A DNA stretch of 64,000 bases. It comes from Microseira wollei NIES-4236 (GTDB lineage Bacteria; Cyanobacteriota; Cyanobacteriia; Cyanobacteriales; Aerosakkonemataceae). The stretch is from positions 18,113 through 82,112 of the forward strand of contig NZ_BLAY01000014.1 in the NCBI RefSeq assembly GCF_020521235.1, given 5' to 3'. Below the pieces are notes generated by a model. That model was not told the DNA's origin. It ran no database searches and saw only the letters and a list, made by a program, of their open reading frames with translations. Below, one piece after another: positions 51,503 to 61,100 of the stretch; position 1 is the first letter of the stretch, and every line of letters begins with the position of its first letter. Made by a program: the position numbers and the translations under genes.

Positions 51503-51609
51503 TATAATGTCCGGTTCTTCACCCATAGTTAGGAATGACTTGGGAGAACGGTGACACGGTGACGCTCTGAGATTTTTATTAAGGGTAATTAGGCGGACAT
51601 CATATTAAT
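51503..51609. repeat. family B element
   Basis: ATAATGTCCGGTTCTTCACC at left, GGCGGACATCATATTA at right. Interior CCCATAGTTAGGA and ATTAAGGGTAATT match the copy at 46336-46440. Confidence 0.7.
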
Positions 51610-51765
51610 TGCTTTAACCCAAATTCCATCAATTCAGATGCAGCCGCCTTCCTTTGAGGAAGTTCGGCTTCGAGTTGAGATAGCATTGATTGGATAGAAG
51701 CTCGAAGTTCTAGCTGTTCAAAAGGGAAACTGGAAATAATTGGCGGAGAGTTTGGTTCTTCCGTA
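51600..51765 (-). pseudogene. C-terminal fragment of an unidentified protein
   Basis: About 55 codons without a start, reading EEPNSPPIISSFPFEQLE, then SMLSQLEAELPQRKAAASEL and ending KQLI. The coiled-coil-like LSQLEAELPQRKAA suggests the tail of a larger protein, perhaps a methylase or specificity subunit, but I cannot identify it. Confidence 0.4.
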
Positions 51766-52402
51766 CTTACTGTGCTAAAATTTTAGGAAAATGCCAAAAA
51801 AAAGTAGGGCGCGAACCTGAAAGTTATGAAAGTTTCTAAATCCAAACCCGCAGGGTTTTAATAATTTTAACTTATTGTTGATTCCTGGGACGATTCCATT
51901 CGTTGTCCTTTGTTCAAAATCCCCAACTATCTCCCCTAACCAAAGCAGCGATATGCCTCCCTTCCGCACTCGCGAAAGCACCCACGCCCGCAAAAATTGC
52001 CAAGCGATCGCATTGTTAGTTTGACTGAGACTCTAATCTTTTTAATTCGACTAAGTAGGTGAGTATACATAAACTGAACACAAAGCGGGCGTCCCGCCCA
52101 CCCCACAAGAGAGCTGAAATTCTTGTGGGGTGGGCATTGGATCCCGCCCTATGCTTACATAACTATTTTCACTTTATTTACCTGCACCTACTTATAAGAT
52201 TTTGAGCCTGATTCGCTAGAATTAAGAACCGTTGTGGAACCCTCCTCTTCAACCGCGATCGCATTACAAGATCGGTGATTGATTTGTAGGATGGGTTGGT
52301 GGCAGTGTAACCATGCAGGTGTTGGGTTTCATTGCCTCAACCCAACCTACGGCAAGGGCGATCGCATTAGAATAAAGTCAGCGTTGAATAGATGGCATTC
52401 TA

Positions 52403-52627
52403 ATGGAAGTTCTTCAACTTACAACGGCTGTAGATGAATCGGGACATTTACGTCTTGATATCCCTACACAACTTCCACCAGGACAGGTAAACGTTGTGTT
52501 GGTTCTCAATCCCGTAATGGCATCTGAATTTCAGAAACTCAACTATAATTTTTCTGACCTAGCAGGGCGTTTGACCGGGCGAGGAGATGCAGTCGCCGTC
52601 CAAAGGGCGTTACGAGATGAGTGGTAA
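52403..52627 (+). CDS. VapB-like antitoxin
   Basis: The 74-residue protein (MEVLQLTTAVDESGHLRLDI then LPPGQVNVVLVLNP and AGRLTGRGDAVAVQRALRDE) has a beta-rich AbrB/SpoVT-like start and a C-terminal helix typical of antitoxins paired with PIN toxins. The toxin start overlaps its end by 11 bp, so the two are coupled. The second partner gene is interrupted by an insertion. Confidence 0.7.
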   Translation: MEVLQLTTAVDESGHLRLDIPTQLPPGQVNVVLVLNPVMASEFQKLNYNFSDLAGRLTGRGDAVAVQRALRDEW

Positions 52628-53045
52628 TCGCTACATGCTGGACACCAATGCAGTTGTGGCGCTATTGCAAGGAAACACTCAACTCGTTCACCTGCTTCAA
52701 AATGCCGATTGGATTGGAATTTCGGTGATTAGCCAGAGCGAATTTCTGGTGTTTTCTGGGCTGACTGAAGCCGATCGCCAGCTTTTTCGGGAGTTTCTTC
52801 AGCGTATAGAAATTATTGGTATAGCGGCAAAAGATACAGCATTGATTGAAAAAATCATTGAAATCCGTCAACAATATCGATTGAAATTACCCGATGCAGT
52901 AATTGCGGCGATCGCAATGCAGAATTCAGCTAGTTTGGTGATTGCCGATCAAGAGTTTGCAAAATTGACACTCCCCCGTCTGAAGAGCGGGGGATTCTTG
53001 GTTCACCGAGCGATTTTGCCCAGACTTGTTGCCAAATCCGGGTAG
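52617..53045 (+). CDS. vapC: PIN-domain toxin (VapC-like), 3' end replaced by insertion sequence
   Basis: VapC-type endoribonuclease, 142 residues as it now reads. Conserved acidic positions are visible: Asp9 (MLDTNAVVALL), Glu in SQSEFLVF, Asp in LPDAVIAAIA and Asp in IADQEF. The coding sequence up to EFAKL is native. The last residues (PRLKSGGFLVHRAI and on) are encoded by the end of an IS element inserted at 52968/52969. The displaced native tail, NLVNRN and a stop, is found at 54360-54380. Joining 52968 to 54358 restores the frame exactly (EFAKLSNLVNRN). Only the last residues are altered, so some activity may persist. Confidence 0.8.
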   Translation: MSGNRYMLDTNAVVALLQGNTQLVHLLQNADWIGISVISQSEFLVFSGLTEADRQLFREFLQRIEIIGIAAKDTALIEKIIEIRQQYRLKLPDAVIAAIAMQNSASLVIADQEFAKLTLPRLKSGGFLVHRAILPRLVAKSG

Positions 53046-53100
53046 AGAATCATCTCTCCCCAAGCGTTAGAAGTTGACCTGTGTCCCACGGTACTTGTTA
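52960..53100 (-). ncRNA. putative reRNA/omega RNA of tnpB
   Basis: TnpB guide RNAs cover the 3' end of tnpB and extend through the right end into the flanking DNA, which serves as guide. Here the 3' end would pass the 52973-52993 hairpin and its guide would begin TCAATTTTGC (vapC sequence). Extent is inferred from known systems, not seen as a sequence signal beyond the hairpin. Confidence 0.4.
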
Positions 53101-54357
53101 ACTGATAGCCAGTCTGCTTTAGCGCTTTTTCCAAGATATTTATTGCAGCATTATGGTCGCGGTCTAAAACGCATCCGCATTGACAAATATGGGTGCGAAT
53201 AGACAGCGACTTTTTCACTGTTTCACCGCAGCCGGAACAATTTTGGCTGGTATATTGAGGTGGTACTCCCACCACCACTTTTCCATATACCTTGCCCAAA
53301 TACTCCAACCATTCGGTGAACTGCGCCCATGCAGCATCGCTAATCGACTTGGCTAAATGGTGATTTCTCACCATGTTCCTCACTTGCAGTTTCTCAAACG
53401 CCACGAAATCGTTAGATTTCACCGCGCACAATGCCGTCTTAACGGCAAAGTCTTTACGCTGGCGGGAAACTTTTAGATGCTTGCGCCCCAACTTTTTAAT
53501 TGCCTTTCGGCGATTATTAGAGCCTTTCTTCTTCTTAGAAACGCGACGTTGTAACCTTTTTAAAGCCTTCTCACTCTTTAGCAGGTGGCGGGGATTCTCT
53601 ACCTTGTTTCCTTCGGAATCAGTATAAAAGGCAGCTAATCCAACATCCAATCCTATGGCTTTACCACTAGGCTTGCTATTGATGTTGCGTAAGACTTGAA
53701 TGACAAACTGAGCGTAATAGCCATCGCTACGCCGCACTATTCTTACCCGTTTAATCTGCTCGATCTGGTAATAGTGGAGATCTCGCGTTCCTATCAGTTT
53801 TAACCTACCAATACCGCATTTATCGGTAAAGTTGACGTACTTACGGTCGTCTGATAGCTTCCATCCGCTGGTTTTGTATTCCACAGAGCGGTTGCGTTTC
53901 TGAAACTTGGGATAACCTTTCTTCCCCGGCTTGCCAGACTTACAGTTATCATAAAATCGCTGCACCGAAAACGATGCTCGCTCAGTTGCTGCTTGCCTTG
54001 CTTGGGAATTAAGTTTATCTGCGAAATCGAATTCTTTGGCTAAGATGGCGCTTTGCTTGCTAAACTCAGACAGTTTAACGCCACGATTATCCATCCAAAA
54101 TCTAATTGTTTTGTTGCGAATAAATTGAAATATTCGGATCGCTTCGTCAATTGAACGGTATTGTTCAATTCTTCCTTTGATTTTGAATTCGTAGACAATC
54201 ATGGCGTTTTTTTTCGACCTATAATTATTTTACTTTGGGTTAGTCATCTATCAACTACCCAAAATAAAACGTTACGAAAGACTGCACCTTTAGTTGCTCG
54301 CGTCCGATTTCATCCCTGCTCTAAAGAGACAGGGCTTTCATCGTCCCGCTATTCTTG
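52969..54357 (-). mobile_element. IS200/IS605-type element carrying only tnpB, inserted in vapC
   Basis: Its right end holds the hairpin CCCCCG-TCTGAAGAG-CGGGGG (52973-52993), and its left end (minus strand) the hairpin CCCTG...CAGGG (54314-54334). On the minus strand TTAC precedes the left end directly, as in IS608-like elements that insert 3' of TTAC. Removing 52969-54357 restores the toxin frame, which fixes the borders to within a base or two. No tnpA is present, so movement needs a transposase in trans. Confidence 0.75.
53003..54202 (-). CDS. tnpB: RNA-guided nuclease TnpB, intact
   Basis: The 399-residue protein keeps all three RuvC acids: Asp in AIGLDVGLAAF (about 196), Glu in FVAFEKLQVRNM, and Asp in LDRDHNAAINIL. 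The zinc finger is complete, with CSGCG and CQCG. The N-terminus (MIVYEFKIKGRIEQYRSID) and the FYDNCKSGKPGKKGYPKFQK block are typical of the cyanobacterial family. It should cleave DNA next to a TAM matching its guide RNA. It ends inside the insertion sequence and overlaps the fused vapC 3' end on the opposite strand by 43 bp. There is no tnpA. Confidence 0.92.
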   Translation of the reverse strand: MIVYEFKIKGRIEQYRSIDEAIRIFQFIRNKTIRFWMDNRGVKLSEFSKQSAILAKEFDFADKLNSQARQAATERASFSVQRFYDNCKSGKPGKKGYPKFQKRNRSVEYKTSGWKLSDDRKYVNFTDKCGIGRLKLIGTRDLHYYQIEQIKRVRIVRRSDGYYAQFVIQVLRNINSKPSGKAIGLDVGLAAFYTDSEGNKVENPRHLLKSEKALKRLQRRVSKKKKGSNNRRKAIKKLGRKHLKVSRQRKDFAVKTALCAVKSNDFVAFEKLQVRNMVRNHHLAKSISDAAWAQFTEWLEYLGKVYGKVVVGVPPQYTSQNCSGCGETVKKSLSIRTHICQCGCVLDRDHNAAINILEKALKQTGYQLTSTVGHRSTSNAWGEMILYPDLATSLGKIAR

Positions 54358-54380
54358 GTAACCTCGTTAACCGTAATTAG

Positions 54381-54613
54381 TTGGTAGCGATCGCACTTTT
54401 CCTGTTCAATTCCAATCGCCACTCTCGATAATGGCAGCGATCGCACTGTAGCACTGTAGGATGGGTTAGCGCCAGCGTTACCCATGCAGGTGTTGGGTTT
54501 CGTTACCTCAACCCAACCTACGGTGAGAGCGATCGCACTCGATGTTGGGTTTCATGCTTCAACCCAACCTACGGGCTACGGGGGAGCGATCGCACTACGG
54601 GGGAGCGATCGCA
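54381..54613. other. HIP1-rich gap with repeated AACCCAACCTACG arms
   Basis: Four or more GCGATCGC sites and a TAGGATGGGTTAGCGCCAGC / GTTGGGTTTC / AACCCAACCTACG element (54458-54524), related to 52287-52350. It ends 1 bp before the DUF4157 gene stop. Confidence 0.6.
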
Positions 54614-57600
54614 CTACTTGCCTTTCATAGTCTTGAACTCCTTATTCCACTTCCCATCTAGATCAAAACTGAGTCCCATAACCCCACCCACCTCATCGTC
54701 CATCAGTTTTACTTCCTCTGGTGTGCAGGTACGCAGGATGATGATAATGGTTTCCTGGGCTAAGTCGTTAGTTCGACCATTAGCCAGGAACTCCACTTCA
54801 GCCCGCTTATGTTCGTAACTCTGTGCTGCCCAGTAGGTAGGACCGACGCTTTGGATCAGTTTTCGGCAAGTATCACCGTCGATTTCCTTCCACAGTTTAT
54901 GCCAACCAATCTTGCCAATCAGTTGGGTAGCCTGCTCAGATGTCGCTGTTTTGAGTAGCTCCACAACCATTGCTTGCTCATCGCCCATTGTCGCACCTTT
55001 GAGAACGTCCTGAATCAGTTTTTCCCTTTGCTTGTGCGTAAGCGACTCAATCCCACCCTTCGTCTTGATCGCCTCTTGATAGTATTCAACGGCGTTGTCG
55101 TCGGTATCATAACCACCCACACCGCCCAGCCAAGCAATCGAACCAGGAGTATAGTTGAGGATTTGAACAAATGTATTGGCGACGCTATCGGCACTACCCT
55201 TGAGTCTAGCCAGAGCGCCTTCTCTCATGGCAAGTTCTTTTTCCGCTCTGAGTGGCTTTTCCATTTGGATTTCTGCCCCTAAGATCTCTGCCTTTTCGTT
55301 GGCGAATTTCGCGATCGCTTCCTTCATTTTCGGATCTGCCATGAGTTCTTCGACTGAATCCACCTTCCACTTCAATCGCTTGTTCTCTTGCTTAGGATCG
55401 CTGTCATCCAAAGCCTTGGGCCAAAGCTGTTCAGCGCGGTAAATCCCATTTATTTGAAGCGAACTTGGCTCTTGACCTTTGTAAGCTGCCTCAACCTCTT
55501 GTAGGCTAGCCTTGACTCCTGCAACTGCCTTAGCCATAGTGTCAGAGCCAGCGGCTAACGCGCGATTTTTCTCGTCGAGTACCTGACCATCGCCAACCAA
55601 CTTTACGACCTCGTTACCGACCTGAGCATTAACTCCTTCCTCGTTGTCGTTGTCGTGAACAGCACCGGATATGGCGTCACCGAAGGTGAGATCGGGAATT
55701 CCTTTTGCACTGACTACCTCATTGAAAGTTTTTCGCGCTTGTTCCCAGAGGACTTGTTCTGTAAAAATTTGAGCCACACCGGATTGATTGTTCAGGTGAT
55801 TGGCAATACACTCAGCCATCCACCACTTCAGATTTACCCAGAACATCGGCACTTTCTTGTCCCAGTGTTCTTTGATGGAGATTCTCTCAGGACGCATATG
55901 TCCAGCTGCGTAAGCATCAGTCAGGAAGTGGCTGGCAAATCCTTCGTAGAGCATCGCTTCATCTTTCGGTTGCCCTTTCTTTCCAGCCTCGAAAGCTGCC
56001 TTGAGAGCCAATTCGTGATTTTTTCGGTAGCTTCCCGCATTATTGACAGGAACTTTTTTCGGCTTGCCATCAGGGCCAATTACGGGGTTGCCCTGTGCAT
56101 CTTTTTCCACGGCTTCATCCTTAACCTTGTCTTTAAAGTCCCGATTTTGGTCTCCCTCTTGCGGATTAGTAAAGTGGGTGTAGTTACTGCCAGCCAGCTT
56201 GTAATACCTTCCCGTGACTTTTTTGATCGTATCCTCACTAAATTCGCTCTCGCGGTTCTTTTGTCCCCGAATCTTGACGTAGATGACGTACTTGATCTCT
56301 TCGAGTCCTTGAGGTGAGGATGCGAGTTGTTTGATTTGGTCTACGGAGCCGAAGAAATCGGCGATCGCAGTTAGGTCTCCAAAAGTTACCTTCAAGCCGG
56401 GAGCAAGTTCCACCATCTCTTGAGTGGCCTTGTCTCCCATAGCCTTGTGTTCGTTCGACTCAAAACGCTGGATAGTAGGAGAACTTACTGTTTTTAGCTG
56501 CGGCTCAAACCCACCAGCCTTAACTAAAGAAGGCTTCAGCTTGCTCTGAAGGCGAGAGTTGGGCCTAGAGAAGGTCTGAACCCCACCTGTCTGCTGCACC
56601 ACATGAGTCAACTCATGTGCTGTCAACTCATCCTTACCAGGTGACTTCCCCGACCCAAAGTAAATATCGCTACCGTGCGCGAAAGCTTGAGCGCCTAATT
56701 CCTTATTCATTTGAACGGCAGCACCGTCCGTATGCACCCGCACCGAGCTAAAATCAGCACCAAACCGTGGTTCCATGAAGCCTCGCACTTCATCGGATAA
56801 AGGGCTACCTCTCCCCTTACTGGCACTCAGTTGGCTTTCTACATTGCCGCTTGCCTGGGACTTCCCCTCTGGTGCAGCTTTAGCTTGCACTTCCTCTTCA
56901 AAGTTTTCCTCTGGTGCCATTTCCCTTTGGATGCTACCCGAGTGAGGTTTGGTTTGCACTTCCTCTTCAAAGTTTTCCTCTGGTGCCATTTCCCTTTGGA
57001 TGCTACCCGAGTGAGACTTAGCTTGCACTTCCTCTTCAAAGTTTTCCTCTGGTGCCATTTCCCTTTGGATGCTACCCGAGTGAGGTTTGGTTTGTACTTC
57101 CTCTTCTTTCTTTTCCTCTGATGCCATTTCCCGTTGGATGCTACCCGAGTGAGGTTTAGTTTGTACTTCCTCTTCTTTCTTTTCCTCTGATGCCATTTCC
57201 CGTTGGATGCTACCCGAGTGAGGTTTAGTTTGTACTTCCTCTTCTTTCTTTTCCTCTGGTGTAGTTTCTCGTTGCACCAGTGGAGCGATCGCAGCTGCCA
57301 AAGGCTTTGTTTGTACTTCGTCTTCCTTCTTTTCCTCTGGTGCTGCTTCCCGCTGAATTGGCTCCTCATTTTCCGGCGCAGGCATCGTCATGACTTTATT
57401 TGCGATCGCATCCGCAACAGGCTCATACTTATCTCCAGGTGCGCCGACTGAAAGCTTTGCCTGTACACCCGCTCGACTGGGTGCTTCTACCGTTACCCGA
57501 CTCCAGTCAAAAGGGCGTTTTGCCTGCACTGAAGGCGTCTGCTTTGGCGCTGGCGCATCGTAAATTGGGTCGCTGAAAGGTCGCTGCTTTGATGAACTTT

Positions 57601-57658
57601 TTTGCACCGGCATCGAAGAATTCGAGCCAGATTTTTTCTGCGCCCATTGCCTGCTCAT
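54614..57658 (-). CDS. DUF4157 eCIS-type effector with phospholipase C-like C-terminus
   Basis: The 1014-residue protein starts MSRQWAQKKSGSNSSMPVQK. A Glu/Lys-rich linker of 23-residue repeats (about 100-265) is followed by the DUF4157 domain (about 278-360): FGADFSSVRVHTD, AFAHGSDIYFG, and the metalloprotease-like HELTHVVQQTGG. The C-terminal region contains EGFASHFLTDAYAAGHMRP (about 571-590), matching the zinc-dependent phospholipase C/P1 nuclease-like H-D...H pattern. DUF4157 proteins are common cargo of extracellular contractile injection systems. The DUF4157 zinc site is present (HExxH), unlike in some cargo. Assignment as a delivered toxin is inference. It has its own upstream promoter-like block. 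Confidence 0.8.
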   Translation of the reverse strand: MSRQWAQKKSGSNSSMPVQKSSSKQRPFSDPIYDAPAPKQTPSVQAKRPFDWSRVTVEAPSRAGVQAKLSVGAPGDKYEPVADAIANKVMTMPAPENEEPIQREAAPEEKKEDEVQTKPLAAAIAPLVQRETTPEEKKEEEVQTKPHSGSIQREMASEEKKEEEVQTKPHSGSIQREMASEEKKEEEVQTKPHSGSIQREMAPEENFEEEVQAKSHSGSIQREMAPEENFEEEVQTKPHSGSIQREMAPEENFEEEVQAKAAPEGKSQASGNVESQLSASKGRGSPLSDEVRGFMEPRFGADFSSVRVHTDGAAVQMNKELGAQAFAHGSDIYFGSGKSPGKDELTAHELTHVVQQTGGVQTFSRPNSRLQSKLKPSLVKAGGFEPQLKTVSSPTIQRFESNEHKAMGDKATQEMVELAPGLKVTFGDLTAIADFFGSVDQIKQLASSPQGLEEIKYVIYVKIRGQKNRESEFSEDTIKKVTGRYYKLAGSNYTHFTNPQEGDQNRDFKDKVKDEAVEKDAQGNPVIGPDGKPKKVPVNNAGSYRKNHELALKAAFEAGKKGQPKDEAMLYEGFASHFLTDAYAAGHMRPERISIKEHWDKKVPMFWVNLKWWMAECIANHLNNQSGVAQIFTEQVLWEQARKTFNEVVSAKGIPDLTFGDAISGAVHDNDNEEGVNAQVGNEVVKLVGDGQVLDEKNRALAAGSDTMAKAVAGVKASLQEVEAAYKGQEPSSLQINGIYRAEQLWPKALDDSDPKQENKRLKWKVDSVEELMADPKMKEAIAKFANEKAEILGAEIQMEKPLRAEKELAMREGALARLKGSADSVANTFVQILNYTPGSIAWLGGVGGYDTDDNAVEYYQEAIKTKGGIESLTHKQREKLIQDVLKGATMGDEQAMVVELLKTATSEQATQLIGKIGWHKLWKEIDGDTCRKLIQSVGPTYWAAQSYEHKRAEVEFLANGRTNDLAQETIIIILRTCTPEEVKLMDDEVGGVMGLSFDLDGKWNKEFKTMKGK
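56870..57290 (-). repeat. 69-bp tandem repeats in the linker of effector 1
   Basis: Seven 23-residue units of QRE(M/T/A)(A/S)xEExxEEEVQ(T/A)K type. The DNA unit is 69 bp, and adjacent units are almost identical (for example the two QREMASEEKKEEEVQTK copies). Confidence 0.85.
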
Positions 57659-57686
57659 ATGCCGCCTCAGCTCTACGCCTATATCT

Positions 57687-57776
57687 CAGTATTTTCCCTT
57701 AGTTTGGCATAGTCATTTCCAGTCACACCCAACAAAAAATAAATCTTTACTTGACTTGACAGAGAAAGTGTTATAT
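57687..57776 (-). promoter_or_regulatory. duplicated 90-bp leader/promoter block, copy 1
   Basis: 90 bp upstream of effector 1 are identical to 61449-61538 except for one base (AGAGAAAG versus AGATAAAG). It lies 29 bp before the start codon and is likely the promoter and leader of both effector genes. The sequence beyond it diverges. Confidence 0.65.
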
Positions 57777-58116
57777 CTAGGTTTTGACTTCAGAGTGGCG
57801 ATCGCGCAGCGTGCCGGAGGCATATCGCAAAAATTACCAAGCGATCGCATTGTTAGTTTGACTGATATCATGTCCGAGCGATCGCCCATAATTGCAATCT
57901 TATAAAATCAATGGTTTCAGGCATTTTTATTAGGGGTGATTTGCCGGACATCATATGAGACTATAATCTTTAGCCAAATGTTGATCTCTTCAAACAACTT
58001 GCTATGCGATCGCCAGCCTTACATGACTACACAATTTTCAGGTCAAATGGCTATATGTAAAACGGGGAAAGGGTTTCAGCCAACGGAAGTTGCCCCCTGG
58101 GGGGCAACTTCCGTTT
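57777..58116. other. non-coding gap with family B element and terminator-like palindrome
   Basis: HIP1 sites, a family B element (57863-57958; TGATATCATGTCCG to CCGGACATCATATGA), and the palindrome at 58082-58115. Confidence 0.6.
58082..58115 (-). terminator. terminator-like palindrome of effector 2
   Basis: Two 16-bp arms, AACGGAAGTTGCCCCC and its exact complement, with a 2-nt loop, directly after the stop codon of effector 2. It lacks a clear T tract on the minus strand, so it may act through stem stability. Confidence 0.6.
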
Positions 58117-61100
58117 CTACTTGAGATTGCGGCTAGATCTGGTCTTGTTACGCCGCAGAATACTTTCGTAGACGGATTCCGCATCGGTAGCGATATAAGC
58201 ATCAAAAATAGGCTTCCACCATTGCGTATCATCGGGATGAGAGATAAACAGATCAACGATGTTCATTAACTGCCCAACACCTGGCCTCTTCATCGTCTCA
58301 GCTTCCTGACCCTGGGCATCGCGCTGGGTCAAATAGGTGCCTTCTTTAGCGGAGCGTTCTTTTTCTTCTTTAGCGCGTTTGTCTGCCTCACTCAGTAATT
58401 GATCGTGAATTTTCTTGCTTTGATCTGGAGCGCTTTTGTTCTTGTACTGATACATTTGACCATCGCCAAAAAGTGACTTATCACCCTCACCAGGGTGGTT
58501 AGCCCAAACCACTTGTAGTTGAGCCTCGCTATGTTTAACCGCTTCTACTGCCAGTGAACGGGCTAGGCCAAAGAAAGGCGATCCTTTTTCGTGACCGGGT
58601 TCCTCTCCCTCGTCATGATGGCGGTTCAGATCTCCATCTCCCCCTTTTTTGTCGTGTTCGCTGTGGGGTTCGTGATCTTTGCTGATTTCAGAATGTGAAG
58701 GTGGCAGTGGCTTCAGGGATTTATAATACTTGCGAACACCCGGCTTGCCGTTTGCATTTATCACTTCTTCTTTAACTTCTTCAACTGAACCAACAAGAGA
58801 TTCCACCTGGGCTTTTGGCATCTTGGAAAGATCGCCATTTTTTAAGCGGGACTCAATCGAAGTTTTTTCTTCAATCTCTTCGACTTTTTCGTGGAAGTAA
58901 TGCAGGGCATCCCCCAAATCTTTGTTAAACTCCGCATTAGGATCTTTAGGATCGAGAGGTTTGCCTTCTTTTTTCGCTTTTTCTTTTTCAGCTTGAGAAC
59001 GACCTGACAAACTATCAATAATCGATACCAACCCAGCCACCACTTGTGCTTTAATTGCTTTTTTGATCTCCTGTTCAATTTTCTTCACTTCGGCATTGAT
59101 CGCTTCGATCAGCCAGTCAATTGGGAGCAGCAACTTCTTGGCGTAAGCGGCATACTTCTGAACCAGAGCAATCATTTGGTTGGCTTTTTTATAAATTCCA
59201 GCGTAGGTACTGACAGCATCCGTAATGGGTACTGAACTGGTCAGATGCTTGAGTCCGGTAGGCAATTCGACCGTCCAGGGTTTGCCGATTAATCCAGGAC
59301 TAATCGGTATGCTTTTCCATTCCAACTCAATATCTGGAACAGGTGCCACCATCCCAGCATTAGAAAATCCTTCCAAAATTTTTGCTCCAGCAGCTCCCGC
59401 AGGCTCACTCGATAATGCTGCTTTGATGGCTGACCAGCCTCCCTCCCCTCCTTCGCGAGCAATTCCAAACATCATATCAACACAAGAAAGAAGGGCACCT
59501 TGCAGCTTGGGCAACTGGGGCATCAGGATGTGGGCAATCGATACCATCGTATCGTCACCGCCAAAAGTTCCTGTAGTCACTGCTTGACGTTGTTTGCCTT
59601 TATTTTTGGGGTCGGCTTTTTTCTCATCGTAGAGAGTGTCAACGTAGTAGCCTTGCGCCGTTTTACCGTCTGTGCCACCTTGTTTATTGTTTTGAGCTAT
59701 GACTTTTTCGGCAAATTGAGTAGCAGTTCTGTTCTCGTCTTGCTTGCCTTTATGCTGAAGTGCATTGGTAATGTAGCTATTGAGGGCAACTTCAACAAAA
59801 TTTGAGTGGGAAAAATAATCCTCGACCGCATGGGAACCAGCACCAAATTCGCTACGACCCTGGGGTGTTGCACCCAAGGCAGCCGCTTTGAGCCAGCGTT
59901 TTTTGGTTGCTTCGACACTATTATAAATATGGTTGGTCAGTCCACTGCCGGAGACTTTATAAAGATCCGGATTTTCTACCTGTAACCCTTTGATCGCTGA
60001 CCCTTGTAACTGCTGGTCTCGGTCTTTATCCACCGGACAGTCTGTTGGTCCCACTACGGGTAATGCCACTCTCGGTGCGCCGATTTCAATTTTGGTTCCT
60101 TCTTTGTCTTTGGCATTAGGATTGGTATTTGCCACAACTATATCGGCAGCACCAGTCCCCATTGGGTTGTCGATGTGTTCTTCCGGACGGTAAGCTCCAA
60201 TATTATCGGCAGTTTTCTTGCCACTCTTGGGATTTATCTCGCCACCAGTCACCAAGGTATCAGCTACCTGGGGACCAAATTCAAGAATAGCCAATGCCTG
60301 GATTACTGCCGTAGTGATGTCGTGGCTTCCTTTAGCCCCAATCTTGGCTCCTTTCGGACTCGTCACGTCCTTCGGCAAGCCTTCGAGAGCCTCGATTACC
60401 TTGGGAACGTTGAGCTGATTCATATCTCGCATGAAGTTACCGCTGTATATCTCAGCGACACCTTGTTTTTTAGGATCTCCAGCTGCGAGTTCGGGTTGTC
60501 CACTTGCCGCTTCCGCCTCAATGCCGCCGTGTCCATGCTTGCCAGCACCAAAGCGGCGCAGTTTGCCAGAATTTTGATCTGTAGATATAGCCGTGGACTG
60601 GTAGCGCTTGATGGCAGCACCAGTTTGCTGCACCACATGAGTCAACTCATGCGCCGTCAATTCATCCTTACCAGGCGACTTGCCCGCACCATAGTAAATA
60701 TCGCTACCGTGGGCGAAAGCTTGAGCGCCTAATTCCTTGTTCATCTGCACTGATGCTGCGTCTGTATGCACTCGCACATGGCTAAAATCGGCACCAAAGC
60801 GGGGTTCGGCGAAAGCACGCACTTCGTCTGCTAATGGACTTCCACCCCCTTTACTGGCATTCAACTGATTCTCTAAATTGTCGCTAGTCTGAGAACTTTC
60901 TGCTGCTGAAACTTTTGCTTGTACTGGCAATTGATCTTCCTGCTCTTCCCCTGGTGCGACATCGCGTTGAATGCTAGCTGTTTCGAGCGATTTTGCTTGT
61001 ACTTCTTGCTGCTCTTCCTCTGGTGTTACATCCCTCTGCACCAGTGGCGCGATCGCATCTGCCTCTTGTTCAGCTTGCACTTGATCTTCTTTCTTTTCCT

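Larger units (their letters stand above)
51208..52402. other. 1.2-kb non-coding gap with repeats and a gene remnant
   Basis: Contents: a family B element at 51503-51609, a roughly 50-codon minus-strand fragment ending at 51600-51602 (SSFPFEQLELRASIQSMLSQ-type), the GTGGGGTGGGCATT/GGGCGTCCCGCCC hairpin block (52085-52150), and a TAGGATGGGTT / AACCCAACCTA element (52287-52350). The last family recurs at 54458-54524. No intact gene. Confidence 0.55.
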
